Origin: Ferruginivarius sediminum
Lineage (GTDB): Bacteria; Pseudomonadota; Alphaproteobacteria; Kiloniellales; Rhodovibrionaceae
Length of the DNA stretch: 64,000 nucleotides
Reading direction: 5' to 3'
NCBI RefSeq assembly: GCF_003344765.1
Contig: NZ_QPMH01000003.1
Span: forward strand, 248,001 to 312,000
Positions 18,084 through 26,391 of the stretch are shown in pieces. The notes beneath the pieces were generated by a model. It was not told the DNA's origin. It saw only the letters and a program-made list of their open reading frames with translations, and did not search any database. Both the position numbers and the translations under genes were made by a program. The first letter of the stretch is position 1. Each line of letters begins with the position of its first letter.

Positions 18084-18740
18084 CTATTCGCTCGACACTT
18101 GATCTATCAAACGCTGGAAACGATCGAGAAAGGGGTCTTCGCCAACCGCCATCGCCGCAACCCCGGAATTGACGGGGACGATCCAGTCACGCCCGGCACG
18201 CGACACGCCGCCGCTGATGTCCGAGCCCTCGAACTCCAATAGCCGGACAGACCCATTGGCGTCATGCAGGTGAATCGTGGCGGCCGCCGTAGCGCCGAAA
18301 GGTCCCCTTCCATCGGCCTCGATCATCTGGATCGAGCGCACTTCCCCGGTTTCCGCGAATGCGATTGCGGCGGACGGCAGGTCGCCACGGTCCACCATTC
18401 GGTGATAGACGGATTCGCGTCCCTCGTCGCTGAAAACAAGCTTGTCGCCGCCCTCGAACCGAAACGCAAAGGTGAGAGGATCGTCGTTCTCATGGTCGAA
18501 GGTTATCTCGTCTCCCTCGACCCCGAATTCGGAACCGACGAAAACATCCATCCGTCCACTGTCGTCGGTGAAGACTTCGAAGACACGCCCATCGCGCCGC
18601 AGAACGAAGATATACTGGGAATTCTCCGCCTTGGGCTCCAGACTGCCGGGAACCAGGTACCAAGTGCCGTACAGGCGTTCATCGGCGAGGGCGAGCGAGG
18701 CGATCAGGGTCATCGCGACCGCGAGGATGGTGACCTTCAT
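18084..18740 (-). CDS. Exported protein made of one LYG-WYLV domain, unknown function
   Basis: The start at MKVTILAVAMTLIASLALA gives a clean signal peptide with cleavage before DERLYG; the longer frame adds 28 unlikely residues. The mature protein of about 195 residues begins LYGTWYLV. It is built of alternating polar and aromatic strands, suggesting a beta-rich fold. The same pattern occurs in the C-terminal third of the preceding gene: LYGYWYLV, FSFAFQDDDTVVFSNDEG matching FAFRFEGGDKLVFSDEGR, and LTGEVESY matching ETGEVRSI. The two therefore appear to be a duplicated domain. No known family was recognised. It is last in a three-gene operon. Confidence 0.65.
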   Translation of the reverse strand: MKVTILAVAMTLIASLALADERLYGTWYLVPGSLEPKAENSQYIFVLRRDGRVFEVFTDDSGRMDVFVGSEFGVEGDEITFDHENDDPLTFAFRFEGGDKLVFSDEGRESVYHRMVDRGDLPSAAIAFAETGEVRSIQMIEADGRGPFGATAAATIHLHDANGSVRLLEFEGSDISGGVSRAGRDWIVPVNSGVAAMAVGEDPFLDRFQRLIDQVSSE

Positions 18741-18820
18741 ATATTCCCCGGAAACTGCAATGTATGGGTCTGACGTTAAAGGGTGAGCCTTGCCGTGAAG
18801 GCAGCGGGATATCCCCGCCC

Positions 18821-20485
18821 TCACCGACGCGGCGCGATCGGCTGGGCCGCCTCCCTCGCCACGCGTTCGAAGTACGCCGCCTCCTGACCCTGCCGCAAGG
18901 CGAAGGCCATAACGTTTGCGCCGAGCGGGATGCCCCAGGCGGTGCCGTCGCGTCGCAAGGCGCCCTTGAACCGAGCCCCGGGCATATGGACCAGCGCGAC
19001 CCGGTCGTCGCCGTTGCGAAGGTCAACCAACACCGTCTCGGCGTCGCCGAAGAAGTCCTCCGCGTTGGCCCGGCGGTAGGATTCCACCTCTCCTGTCAGT
19101 GCGAGACGTAGAAGAGCCGCGTGGAGATGCTTGTCCGCCGGCATCCGCTTATAGACGAAATCCCCCTCGTCGTTCGAGAACACGACCGTATCGTCATCTT
19201 GGAACGCGAACGAAAACCGGCCATCCGGTGCCTCGGCCGTTTCGTGGTAGCGGAAGCGGGCGACGCTCCCCTCCACCTCCATGCGCGTGCCGGTGCTGGG
19301 CTCCATATCGCCGGACTTCATGCGTGGGATCGTGGCCAAACGCCCGTCGACGTGAAGCGCCTCGGCCCCGTAGGACTCGTCGAAAGAGGTGCTGCCGTCT
19401 TCGCCCACCAGATACCAATAGCCATAGAGGCGAGGATCGCCCTGGCAGTTGCCCGGCGCGGCACAGACACCTTCACGCTCGCCGTCGCCGTCCGCCCCCT
19501 GCCTCGACGCCTGCTGCGACCGAGGAAGCGGCGACGCGTCCGCGGCCGTAACGCCCCTGGCCGCCGCGCTCTCGTAAAGCTTGCGCGCCATATCCACGTC
19601 GCGTTCGACGCCGCGCCCTTCCTCGTAGAGCCGGGCCAGACGGACCTGCGCCTCCGGAATGCCCGCGTCCGCCGCACGCCGATAGAGTTCCGCCGCCTTG
19701 CGCGCGTCCTCCGGGCGGCCCTGGCCGGTCTCGTACAGGCGGCCGAGATCCAGCGCGGCCCCGCTCACGCCGTTGGCGAGCGCCCGTTCGAGCCAACGCG
19801 CCGCCTCCTCGAAATCGGGGGAGCCGGCAACATCGCCCGTGAGGTGAATCCGCCCCATCACCAACTCGGCCGGCGGATGACCGGCCGCCACGGCCTCCTC
19901 CAGGAGAGACAGGCCGCGTGCCTCGTCCGCCCCTACCGCGATGCCCTCAAGCAGCATCACCGCCATGCCGTAGGTGCCGTGCGTGCCAATCTTCCCGGAT
20001 TCCCGCGATGCCTTCTCGTACAGACGCCATGCTTCCTCGGGATCGGACACACCCCCGGCACCCCCGCGATAGAGATCGGCCAACGCGGCATAGGCCGGCG
20101 GAAAATCCTGTCCGGCGGCGCGGCGCAGCATTCGGACGGCACGGTCGAAATCAAGTTGCCGCAGCGAGGGATCGGAGTAGACCAACCCAAGCACGTACTG
20201 CGCCTGCGGTACGCCCTGATCGGCGAGATCCTCCATCATGGCCACACCCGCCACGACGTTGCCCTTCCCGCCTTCGCCGGTCAGGTAGCCGTACGCCGTA
20301 TCGAATATCGTACGTATCTCGCGCTTGTCGGGTGCCGCTTCGAGCGAGTCGTCCAGTGCGCGCAGCGCCTCCAGGCGTTGCGCGCTGTCGGCGTGCGTCG
20401 TCTGCCCCGGCGCGATCAGCGCCAGACACAGACATGCGGCGGCTATATATAAATGGTTCGTCGGCGCGCCGAATCTATTTCTCAA
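18821..20485 (-). CDS. Sel1-repeat exported protein with C-terminal LYG-WYLV domain
   Basis: The protein has an N-terminal hydrophobic segment (IAAACLCLALIAPG). About six or seven Sel1-type helical repeats follow over roughly residues 65-325, for example AELYRRAADAGIPEAQVRLA and ARLYEEGRGVERD. A linker with three Cys-containing positions comes next, and then a domain from about residue 358 homologous to the downstream small protein. I prefer the TTG at 20485, six bases after AGGGGG. A GTG at 20506 would add seven residues. Sel1 repeats usually mediate protein-protein contacts in the periplasm, so it may scaffold the other two gene products. The 5' end is AT-rich compared with the rest. Confidence 0.7.
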   Translation of the reverse strand: MRNRFGAPTNHLYIAAACLCLALIAPGQTTHADSAQRLEALRALDDSLEAAPDKREIRTIFDTAYGYLTGEGGKGNVVAGVAMMEDLADQGVPQAQYVLGLVYSDPSLRQLDFDRAVRMLRRAAGQDFPPAYAALADLYRGGAGGVSDPEEAWRLYEKASRESGKIGTHGTYGMAVMLLEGIAVGADEARGLSLLEEAVAAGHPPAELVMGRIHLTGDVAGSPDFEEAARWLERALANGVSGAALDLGRLYETGQGRPEDARKAAELYRRAADAGIPEAQVRLARLYEEGRGVERDVDMARKLYESAAARGVTAADASPLPRSQQASRQGADGDGEREGVCAAPGNCQGDPRLYGYWYLVGEDGSTSFDESYGAEALHVDGRLATIPRMKSGDMEPSTGTRMEVEGSVARFRYHETAEAPDGRFSFAFQDDDTVVFSNDEGDFVYKRMPADKHLHAALLRLALTGEVESYRRANAEDFFGDAETVLVDLRNGDDRVALVHMPGARFKGALRRDGTAWGIPLGANVMAFALRQGQEAAYFERVAREAAQPIAPRR

Positions 20486-20508
20486 AATATCCCCCTGCTT
20501 TTGCACGC

Positions 20509-22410
20509 TTATTTTCCGTTTCGTACAAGTAAAAGATAATAATCTTCCGAATTGCTACTTACTCTTTCGCTTTTTTTATTAAAATATATACTTCTTCCAA
20601 TTGAATTTCCCGATCTAAAATCGAGAGAATACATGACATTGAAGGTGCCCCCGGCGCTGTCGGTTTCAACACCGCTGGTAGATGAAAGATAGCTTACGTC
20701 GTCCCCAATGGTGGTGATATCGAAGACGCCGGTATGAGAATAGTTCGTGTAATCGCGATACGTATGGCCGGTGAAGTCGTAGCAGTATCCGGGCGTAGGT
20801 CTCTCCGGGGCCGGGTTGTCCATCATCCTGTAATAGTCCGGGTGATCCCAATGGCGGCAGTAGACGAGCGTTTCCAGTTCCTCGATCGTCGGGACGCGCC
20901 AGTCGCTGTGTCCGGCGAACGACACCTCGCCCGGACGCGGTAGCGTGTCCACGTAGACGCGCTTGCGATCGCCTTCGCAGCGCGGCCTGACATGCTTGCC
21001 CGGGTGCGCCTCTCTCGGCCACTCGACGAATTCCCTTCCATAGGTGCACAGCATCCATTGCAGCCCGGTCACGACGTCCGTGACCGTGCCGTTGCCGTGA
21101 TCGCGGTATCGCTGGGCCACCAGATCGTCCCCGCCGCCGGGGTCGAGAGCATCTTCCAGGGCGCGCCACTTCGCCTTCACGGCGTCGCTGACGGGCGGGT
21201 CGGCGGCAAAGAAGGCCCGCGCTTTCTCCAGGTCGTCGTCCAGACCCGACGGAAGTTCCAGATGCCATTCCGACAGCCGTGCCGCAACCTGGGGCCCGAG
21301 ATCGCGCAGGTAAGCCGCCGCGCGCCTGTCGGCAGCGGCGGCGGGCGCGTTCGCGCGCACGTCCCGCCATGCGGCAACCACCGCGTCCGAAAGCCGCTCG
21401 CGATGGGACGAGACCACCGCGTCGATCTCCTCGGCTTCCCGCGCCAGCTCCTCGGTCAATCCTTCGCGGCGCACGTCGTCGGCAAAGTCCGAGACGATGC
21501 GGGACAGCTCCTCGTCGTAGACACTACGCACGCCATCGAGCAAGTGCAGGGCCTCGGGTTCGGCCCGCCGGATCGCGCGCAGCAGGTCATAGATGTGGAC
21601 GCGGAAGTCGCCGGTTTCGAGATGGACGATCGGCGCCTGTCCCCGGACGTACTCGGAATAGTCGTAAAGCCCTCGGTCGTGATAGTTGTAAAGCAGGCGG
21701 CGCATCACCTCCTTCGCCTCCTCGCGCCCGAGCAAGTGTTCCTTGAAGGAGTCGCGCGCGAACGACGGCCTGACCATGCCACGCCGCGTGAAGGTCTCGC
21801 CCCAGTCCGGGCTGCCGGGAACGGTCCAGCCCCATTCGCCCGGCTGTCCCAAAAGGCCCTGATAGGCGCGGTAGATCGATACGTCGTCGAAGATCGTGTC
21901 CGCCTCGGGCTTGCCCTGTCGCAGGGCGGCGGGCAACCGGTTGAGCGCATCGCGGCGGAGCACCGCTTGAAATGAGAAGTCGTAGATGCGCGCCATGTCC
22001 ATCAGATCGCGCGATACCGTGACATGGTCGTGTCCGTTCCAATGCACGGTACCGTCGGGCAAATTGCCCCTGGCCGCGATGGTCAAGAACGGGATCACGC
22101 CGTCCTCCGCCGTCAGATTGATGCGGGCCAGGCGCGGCGCCTTGCCGACGAAAGCCCACACCGGCTCGCCCACCAGCACCCACAGCCGGTACTTCAGCCG
22201 CATGAGCGGCTCGCCCACCACGGGTTGGAAGATGCCCACCACGCCTGGGCGGAAGGAGAAGGTGCCGCTGACGCCGCTGCTGTCGATCTCGCCCTTGGCG
22301 ATGATCGCGAAGTCGTCTTCCTCGTCCGCCGCGCGGGAAACGCCCGGCCACGGGATGCCGATCACGGCGATGGCGAGAACGAGAACAAGTCGACGCAGCG
22401 CGAGGCGCAT
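20509..22410 (-). CDS. Exported DUF1566-type protein with a large unknown N-terminal region
   Basis: The 633-aa protein starts with a signal peptide ending VSRA at about residue 27. Residues 28-430 are of unknown fold and partly long-helical with many charged residues. The C-terminal 195 residues show DUF1566 (Lcl-like, C-type-lectin-related) features: HGNGTVTDVVTGLQWM, HSDWRVPTIEELETLV and the terminal YYLLLVRNGK. The last 40 or so codons switch to A/T-rich codons (YFNKKSERVSSNSEDYY), unlike the GC-rich remainder. It is the first gene of the three-gene exported set; the Sel1-repeat gene starts within about 25 bases of its stop. The role is unknown, perhaps surface or ligand binding. Confidence 0.7.
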   Translation of the reverse strand: MRLALRRLVLVLAIAVIGIPWPGVSRAADEEDDFAIIAKGEIDSSGVSGTFSFRPGVVGIFQPVVGEPLMRLKYRLWVLVGEPVWAFVGKAPRLARINLTAEDGVIPFLTIAARGNLPDGTVHWNGHDHVTVSRDLMDMARIYDFSFQAVLRRDALNRLPAALRQGKPEADTIFDDVSIYRAYQGLLGQPGEWGWTVPGSPDWGETFTRRGMVRPSFARDSFKEHLLGREEAKEVMRRLLYNYHDRGLYDYSEYVRGQAPIVHLETGDFRVHIYDLLRAIRRAEPEALHLLDGVRSVYDEELSRIVSDFADDVRREGLTEELAREAEEIDAVVSSHRERLSDAVVAAWRDVRANAPAAAADRRAAAYLRDLGPQVAARLSEWHLELPSGLDDDLEKARAFFAADPPVSDAVKAKWRALEDALDPGGGDDLVAQRYRDHGNGTVTDVVTGLQWMLCTYGREFVEWPREAHPGKHVRPRCEGDRKRVYVDTLPRPGEVSFAGHSDWRVPTIEELETLVYCRHWDHPDYYRMMDNPAPERPTPGYCYDFTGHTYRDYTNYSHTGVFDITTIGDDVSYLSSTSGVETDSAGGTFNVMYSLDFRSGNSIGRSIYFNKKSERVSSNSEDYYLLLVRNGK

Positions 22411-22516
22411 CCGGATCTCCCTGCCGGTTCTTGCTCCGTCAGGGAGCAGATTGGACGCTCAGACACCCCACGCGTCCGAGGGAATCCAAATGACCCGGAA
22501 AAGTCAATGGAAGTCC

Positions 22517-22546
22517 CGCCCGGTCAATGTCTCAATTTGAAAATGG
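22517..22546 (+). repeat. Left terminal inverted repeat of the insertion element
   Basis: Bases 22522-22546 match the reverse complement of 23969-23993 at 21 of 25 positions. The four bases CGCC further out also match. The identical inner block is TTTGAAAATGG. Confidence 0.7.
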
Positions 22547-22651
22547 AAATTTGGTAGCGTATCAACCACCAAAATGGTTGCGGGCAGGCGCCCCAGTGCT
22601 GCTCTGGGTTTGAAAGGATGATTAGGGTGCGGTACACGCTTCCCTCCACTT

Positions 22652-23203
22652 ATGGGGGAAATCGTGTCGGCAGCGAGTCGTGGGCGCGCCGCTCAGCGCT
22701 ATAGTGATTTTCTATATGAAGCGCAAGTCGCGGCAATGGCCACGCTGGAGACGGCCGTCGCGCCATTTCGGCTGACCGTCATCACACGCGCGGCCGTTGA
22801 GGCATGGAAGACGCATTGGAAGCCCATCAACAATCGGGAACTCCCCGATGGTGGATGGGATTGGGAAGCGATCCGACAGGAGTATAGAAACGACCACAAA
22901 CGCTTTGAGCTGGCGATTTGGGGCGAAAATGAAGAGCTGTGCGGCCTCGCTATCGGTACGCGTAACAAGACAGCCGCCAGGCTTGATGCGATCGAAGGAA
23001 GCCCCTCAGATTCGCATCCCTTAAAGGGGCAAATTTTGTTAATCGGTTTGCAAGCTCTATCATGCTATGCTCAGAAAACGGGTCGAGCAGAGGCGTGGCT
23101 TATGGAGCCAGTTGAGGGGTTGGTCGAAATCTACGAGCAGGATTTCGGGTTCACCCTTGAACGGCCGCGTAAGTCCGCGCCATATTGCCGCCGGAGGGTT
23201 TAG
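22652..23203 (+). CDS. GNAT-like passenger protein (183 aa)
   Basis: The protein has features of a small GNAT-type acyltransferase fold: a mixed region with ELAIWGENEELCGLAIGT, then a segment HPLKGQILLIGLQALSCYA, and a C-terminal EQDFGFTLERP typical of the end of a GNAT domain. The pyrophosphate loop is not clear, so activity is uncertain. A GTG at 22664 preceded by GGGGGAA may be the true start. The gene lies inside the inverted repeats, and its stop is two bases before the next ATG. This suggests co-expression as cargo of the element. It could also be a structural relative without enzyme activity. Confidence 0.55.
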   Translation: MGEIVSAASRGRAAQRYSDFLYEAQVAAMATLETAVAPFRLTVITRAAVEAWKTHWKPINNRELPDGGWDWEAIRQEYRNDHKRFELAIWGENEELCGLAIGTRNKTAARLDAIEGSPSDSHPLKGQILLIGLQALSCYAQKTGRAEAWLMEPVEGLVEIYEQDFGFTLERPRKSAPYCRRRV

Positions 23204-23205
23204 AG

Positions 23206-23418
23206 ATGACCGGGCTCATGAAGTTGCTAAAATCCCATGCTCCGTGGCACCGCCATGAGGGGCACGCCGATGATAATGGCGGCAGCGACGGCCATGAGCC
23301 GCGCCCGATGATCGGTCTGTATGGCCAGCTTAGCCCTGAACAGCGCAAAAGAGCGCGCAACGTAAAGGTTCGTGAGCGCTCGGGCCGCAACGATATGCCA
23401 ACCGTTAAACACGGCTAG
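23206..23418 (+). CDS. Small passenger protein of the insertion element (70 aa)
   Basis: The ATG at 23206 has GGAGG about ten bases upstream. The product is polar and rich in His, Gly and charged residues, with a central [19 protein letters not shown]. No family was recognised. It starts right after the GNAT-like gene, and its stop codon shares the palindrome CTAG with the stop of the transposase on the other strand, a compact arrangement usual in mobile elements. Confidence 0.5.
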   Translation: MTGLMKLLKSHAPWHRHEGHADDNGGSDGHEPRPMIGLYGQLSPEQRKRARNVKVRERSGRNDMPTVKHG

Positions 23419-23978
23419 TCGTTTTCGCGCTTTTTGTACGGCCCGCGCGACCCCGAAGCTGCCGCCCGAGCATCGATCAGCCCGACGATCCATTCCATGT
23501 CGTGAAGCGTGTCGGTAAGGCCAGCGGCCATCGCGCGCGACACGCCGCCAAGGCTCTTGTGCTGGCGGCAGAAGTTGTACCACACGAAATACAGCGCCAG
23601 CGCGTGGCAGTGGTTCTCGACCTTCTTTGAGAACGCATTGGTCAGCCGCGTGAAACGGCGCATGCTCATCCGCATGGTGAGGTTCTGCCGCTCGACGTAG
23701 GACGTGCTGACGTGCTTGCGGTCGGGGTCGCTCTCGGTGTCCTGCTTGCGCGTACCGATGCACACCGCCGGGCTATAACGATCCTTCGCGGCCTCAGGGG
23801 CCGTACCGTACAGCTTCACGAGCTGCGCAAAATCCACATTCACGCCGAATGTACCTTCAACAGCTTCCAGGTACGCCTTGTGGCCGTCCACCCGGTTCGC
23901 AAGGCGGCTCGCCACGTCCTGTATGAAGTCGTTCGCATCTTCGGCATCGCGGCTGCCGACAAGCCCGGCCATTTTCAA
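23415..23978 (-). pseudogene. N-terminally truncated transposase remnant (DDE, IS1-like group)
   Basis: The remaining 187 residues contain the C-terminal half of a transposase with [12 protein letters not shown], then [27 protein letters not shown] and [15 protein letters not shown]. This pattern is shared with IS1-like and related integrase-like transposases. The expected N-terminal helix-turn-helix region and first catalytic part are missing, because the frame begins within the terminal inverted repeat. A short gap at [12 protein letters not shown], where family members as I recall them have about four more residues, also indicates decay. A functional transposase elsewhere in the genome would be needed for movement. 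Confidence 0.7.
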
Positions 23979-23998
23979 ACTGAGACACTACCCTGGCG
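23969..23998 (-). repeat. Right terminal inverted repeat of the insertion element
   Basis: This is the partner of the repeat at 22517-22546 in inverse orientation. It overlaps the first codons of the truncated transposase frame, which shows that the internal deletion ends directly at the repeat. It lies only 25 bases downstream of the purH stop. Confidence 0.7.
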
Positions 23999-24022
23999 CA
24001 ATTTGCCGCGCATCGCCGGTCT

Positions 24023-25615
24023 TCAGTGACGGAAGTGCCGCATGCCGGTGAAGACCATCGCCAGGCCCTTGTCGTCGGCGGCGGCGATCACCTCGTCGTC
24101 GCGCTTGGAGCCGCCGGGCTGGATGACCGCGCTGACGCCGGCCTCGGCGGCGGCCAGCAGGCCGTCGGCGAAGGGGAAGAAGGCGTCGGAGGCAACGACC
24201 CCGCCCTCGGTGCGGCTGCCGGTCTCGCCGGCGGCCTCGGCCGCTTCACGGGCCTTTCGAGCGGCGATGCGGGCGGAGTCGACGCGGCTCATCTGCCCGG
24301 CCCCGATGCCGACGGTGGCGCCGTCCCTGGCGTAGACGATGGCGTTCGACTTGACGTGCTTGGCCACGCGGAAGGCGAAGATCATGTCGCGCAGCTCGGC
24401 CTCGCTGGGCGCACGGCGGGTGGCGGTCCGCACGTCCTCGGCGGCAACGCGCCCGCCGTCGCGGCTTTGCACCAGCAGGCCGCCGGCCAGGGTCTTCGCG
24501 GTCATGCCCGTTGCCGCCGGGTCCGGCATCGCGCCGGTGACAAGGACGCGCAGGTTCTTCTTGGCGGCGAAGACCTCGCGCGCGCCTTCGTCGACCTCGG
24601 GCGCGATCACGACCTCGGCGAACAGTTCGCCGACAGCTTCCGCCAGGGCGCGGTCGACGGGCCGATTGACGGCGATGATGCCGCCAAAGGCGCTGACCGG
24701 ATCGCAGGCCAGCGCCTTTCGGTAGGCCTTTAAAACGTCCTCGGCGACGGCCACGCCACATGGATTTGCATGCTTGACGATCACCACGGCGGGCTCGTCG
24801 AACTCCGCCACCGCCTCGAACGCGGCGTCGGTGTCGTTGAGGTTGTTGTAGGACAGTTCCTTGCCTTGAAGCTGCTCGGCCGTCGCCACGCCGGGCCGGC
24901 GGCCGCCCGCCTCGCCCGTGGCATAAAACGCTGCCGTCTGGTGCGGGTTCTCGCCATAGCGCAGAACCTGCCGCCGCGTGCCGGCCAGCGACAGTTCGCG
25001 CGGGTAGTCGACGCCCTCCTGCCGCGCCATCCAGCCGGCCACGGCCGCGTCGTAGCCGGCGGTGTGGGCGAAGGCATCCGCCGCCAGCCGCCGCTTCAGG
25101 GCGTCCGAAAGCGCGCCATCGTTGGCGGCCATGTCGTCCAGGACGGTTTCATAGTCGTCCGGGCTTGTCACCACGGCGACGAAAGCATGGTTCTTTGCCG
25201 CCGCGCGCACCATCGCCGGCCCGCCGATGTCGATGTTCTCGACGCAGGTCTCGCGGTCGGCGCCCGAGGCGACGGTCGCGGCGAAGGGATAGAGGTTGAC
25301 GGCCAGCAGGTCGATCTCGGGAATGCCGTGCTCGGCCATCGCGTCGCGGTGCGCGGCCACGTCCCGCCGTCCCAGCAGGCCGCCGTGAATGCGCGGATGC
25401 AGCGTTTTGACGCGACCGTCCATGATCTCGGGAAAGCCGGTCACCTCTGCCACCTCCCTGACTTCCAGCCCGGCCTCGCGCAGCGTGCGCGCCGAGCCGC
25501 CGGTGGACAGCAGCTCCACGCCGCACTCCGCCAGGACGCGGGCGAAGTCCACAAGACCGCGCTTGTCGGAGACGGATAGCAGGGCGCGGCGCACCCGAGG
25601 TTTCGAGTCGCTCAT
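24023..25615 (-). CDS. purH: Bifunctional AICAR formyltransferase / IMP cyclohydrolase
   Basis: PurH performs the last two steps of IMP synthesis. The 530-aa length is normal. The N-terminal cyclohydrolase domain shows [16 protein letters not shown] and [17 protein letters not shown]. The formyltransferase domain shows [26 protein letters not shown] and [10 protein letters not shown], and ends with the substrate loop [15 protein letters not shown]. It is separated from the B3/B4 gene by about 95 bases on the same strand. The insertion element sits immediately after its 3' end and leaves the gene intact. Confidence 0.97.
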   Translation of the reverse strand: MSDSKPRVRRALLSVSDKRGLVDFARVLAECGVELLSTGGSARTLREAGLEVREVAEVTGFPEIMDGRVKTLHPRIHGGLLGRRDVAAHRDAMAEHGIPEIDLLAVNLYPFAATVASGADRETCVENIDIGGPAMVRAAAKNHAFVAVVTSPDDYETVLDDMAANDGALSDALKRRLAADAFAHTAGYDAAVAGWMARQEGVDYPRELSLAGTRRQVLRYGENPHQTAAFYATGEAGGRRPGVATAEQLQGKELSYNNLNDTDAAFEAVAEFDEPAVVIVKHANPCGVAVAEDVLKAYRKALACDPVSAFGGIIAVNRPVDRALAEAVGELFAEVVIAPEVDEGAREVFAAKKNLRVLVTGAMPDPAATGMTAKTLAGGLLVQSRDGGRVAAEDVRTATRRAPSEAELRDMIFAFRVAKHVKSNAIVYARDGATVGIGAGQMSRVDSARIAARKAREAAEAAGETGSRTEGGVVASDAFFPFADGLLAAAEAGVSAVIQPGGSKRDDEVIAAADDKGLAMVFTGMRHFRH

Positions 25616-25710
25616 CGGAGGCTCCCGGTCAGGCTGACGGATAGGTGGTGCGGTCTTACGGCCCCCAACGCAACGGCGTCAAGTGCGCGCCCCCGCGAAG
25701 CGCGCCGCGC

Positions 25711-26391
25711 TCAGGCTGCGGCGGCTTCGTTCGCCACGAAGGCGGTTTCCACGTCCTCCGCCGCGGCGAAACGGCGCAGAAGGTCGGCCGCGCGCGCCAC
25801 GGCCGGGTCCGGGTCGGCGGGCTCGCCGAAGCAGATCAGCACCATCAACAGGCGCCGCGTATCGGCCGTGATGGCGGTGCGCACGCTGTCGCTCGTCGGG
25901 CTGCCGAAGGGTCCGTCGGCGTCCGCGAAGAGCGGCAGGCCCGCCAGGTTCAGATCCCCGCGCCCGATCCCCTCATAGCGCTCGCCCGCCTCGCCGGGCC
26001 GGAACAGCACCGGCGGCGACAGCTTGTCAATGTCATAGGCGCCGATGGAGATGCCGGTTTCCAGCGAGACGACGTTGTTCACATCGACGACCGAGTTGAC
26101 GCGGTAGATGCCCTTGCCCTGCTTCGCCCGGCGCAGCAGCGCCTCCGCCGCCGGGCGGTAGCGGGCCGGATCCTTGCCCAGCGCCTTGTAGGCCCGGCGC
26201 GCGGCGGCGATGGCCGGTACCTGCGACGGTGCGCCCTCGCCCAGCGCGGCGACGCGCTCCGCAGCCGTCTCGTCCAGCAGCCGGCCAAGCTCCGGCTCGG
26301 CCTCGACAGGCCGCACGGACGCCTCGATGCAGCCCAGGCGCACCGGCACGCCCGTGGCGGCGAAGCGGCCAGCGACGGCGATATCGATCAC
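25711..26391 (-). CDS. B3/B4 tRNA-binding-domain protein
   Basis: The 226-aa protein resembles the B3/B4 editing domain of phenylalanyl-tRNA synthetase beta chain as a stand-alone unit. Recognisable parts are ARRAYKALGKDPARYRPAAE, GIYRVNSVVDVNNVVSLE and GISIGAYDIDKL. Such free-standing domains may edit or bind aminoacyl-tRNA, but substrates are not established. I placed the start at a GTG overlapping the stop of the heparinase-like gene (GTGA at 26388-26391); the longer frame is out-of-frame coding of that gene. Confidence 0.8.
   Translation of the reverse strand: MIDIAVAGRFAATGVPVRLGCIEASVRPVEAEPELGRLLDETAAERVAALGEGAPSQVPAIAAARRAYKALGKDPARYRPAAEALLRRAKQGKGIYRVNSVVDVNNVVSLETGISIGAYDIDKLSPPVLFRPGEAGERYEGIGRGDLNLAGLPLFADADGPFGSPTSDSVRTAITADTRRLLMVLICFGEPADPDPAVARAADLLRRFAAAEDVETAFVANEAAAA

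Larger units (their letters stand above)
22517..23998. mobile_element. Insertion element with passenger genes and decayed transposase
   Basis: The element is bounded by imperfect inverted repeats at 22517-22546 and 23969-23998. In the inner 25 bases 21 match; the shared core is TTTGAAAATGG preceded by TGTCTCA. Inside are a GNAT-like gene and a 70-aa gene on the plus strand, and a transposase remnant on the minus strand whose stop overlaps the last passenger stop in CTAG. Base composition inside is lower in GC than in neighbouring genes. The transposase lacks its N-terminal half, so the copy should not move by itself. No convincing target-site duplication was found. Confidence 0.7.

Noticed and set aside
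22652..23418. The GNAT-like gene and 70-aa gene as a toxin-antitoxin pair of the GNAT/RHH kind
   Set aside because: The order is the reverse of the usual antitoxin-first layout, the small protein shows no ribbon-helix-helix pattern, and the pyrophosphate loop of the GNAT domain is not clear.
20509..24000. A diversity-generating retroelement around the DUF1566-type gene
   Set aside because: No reverse transcriptase, accessory protein or template repeat is visible within the window; the nearby mobile element encodes only a transposase remnant and two passengers.
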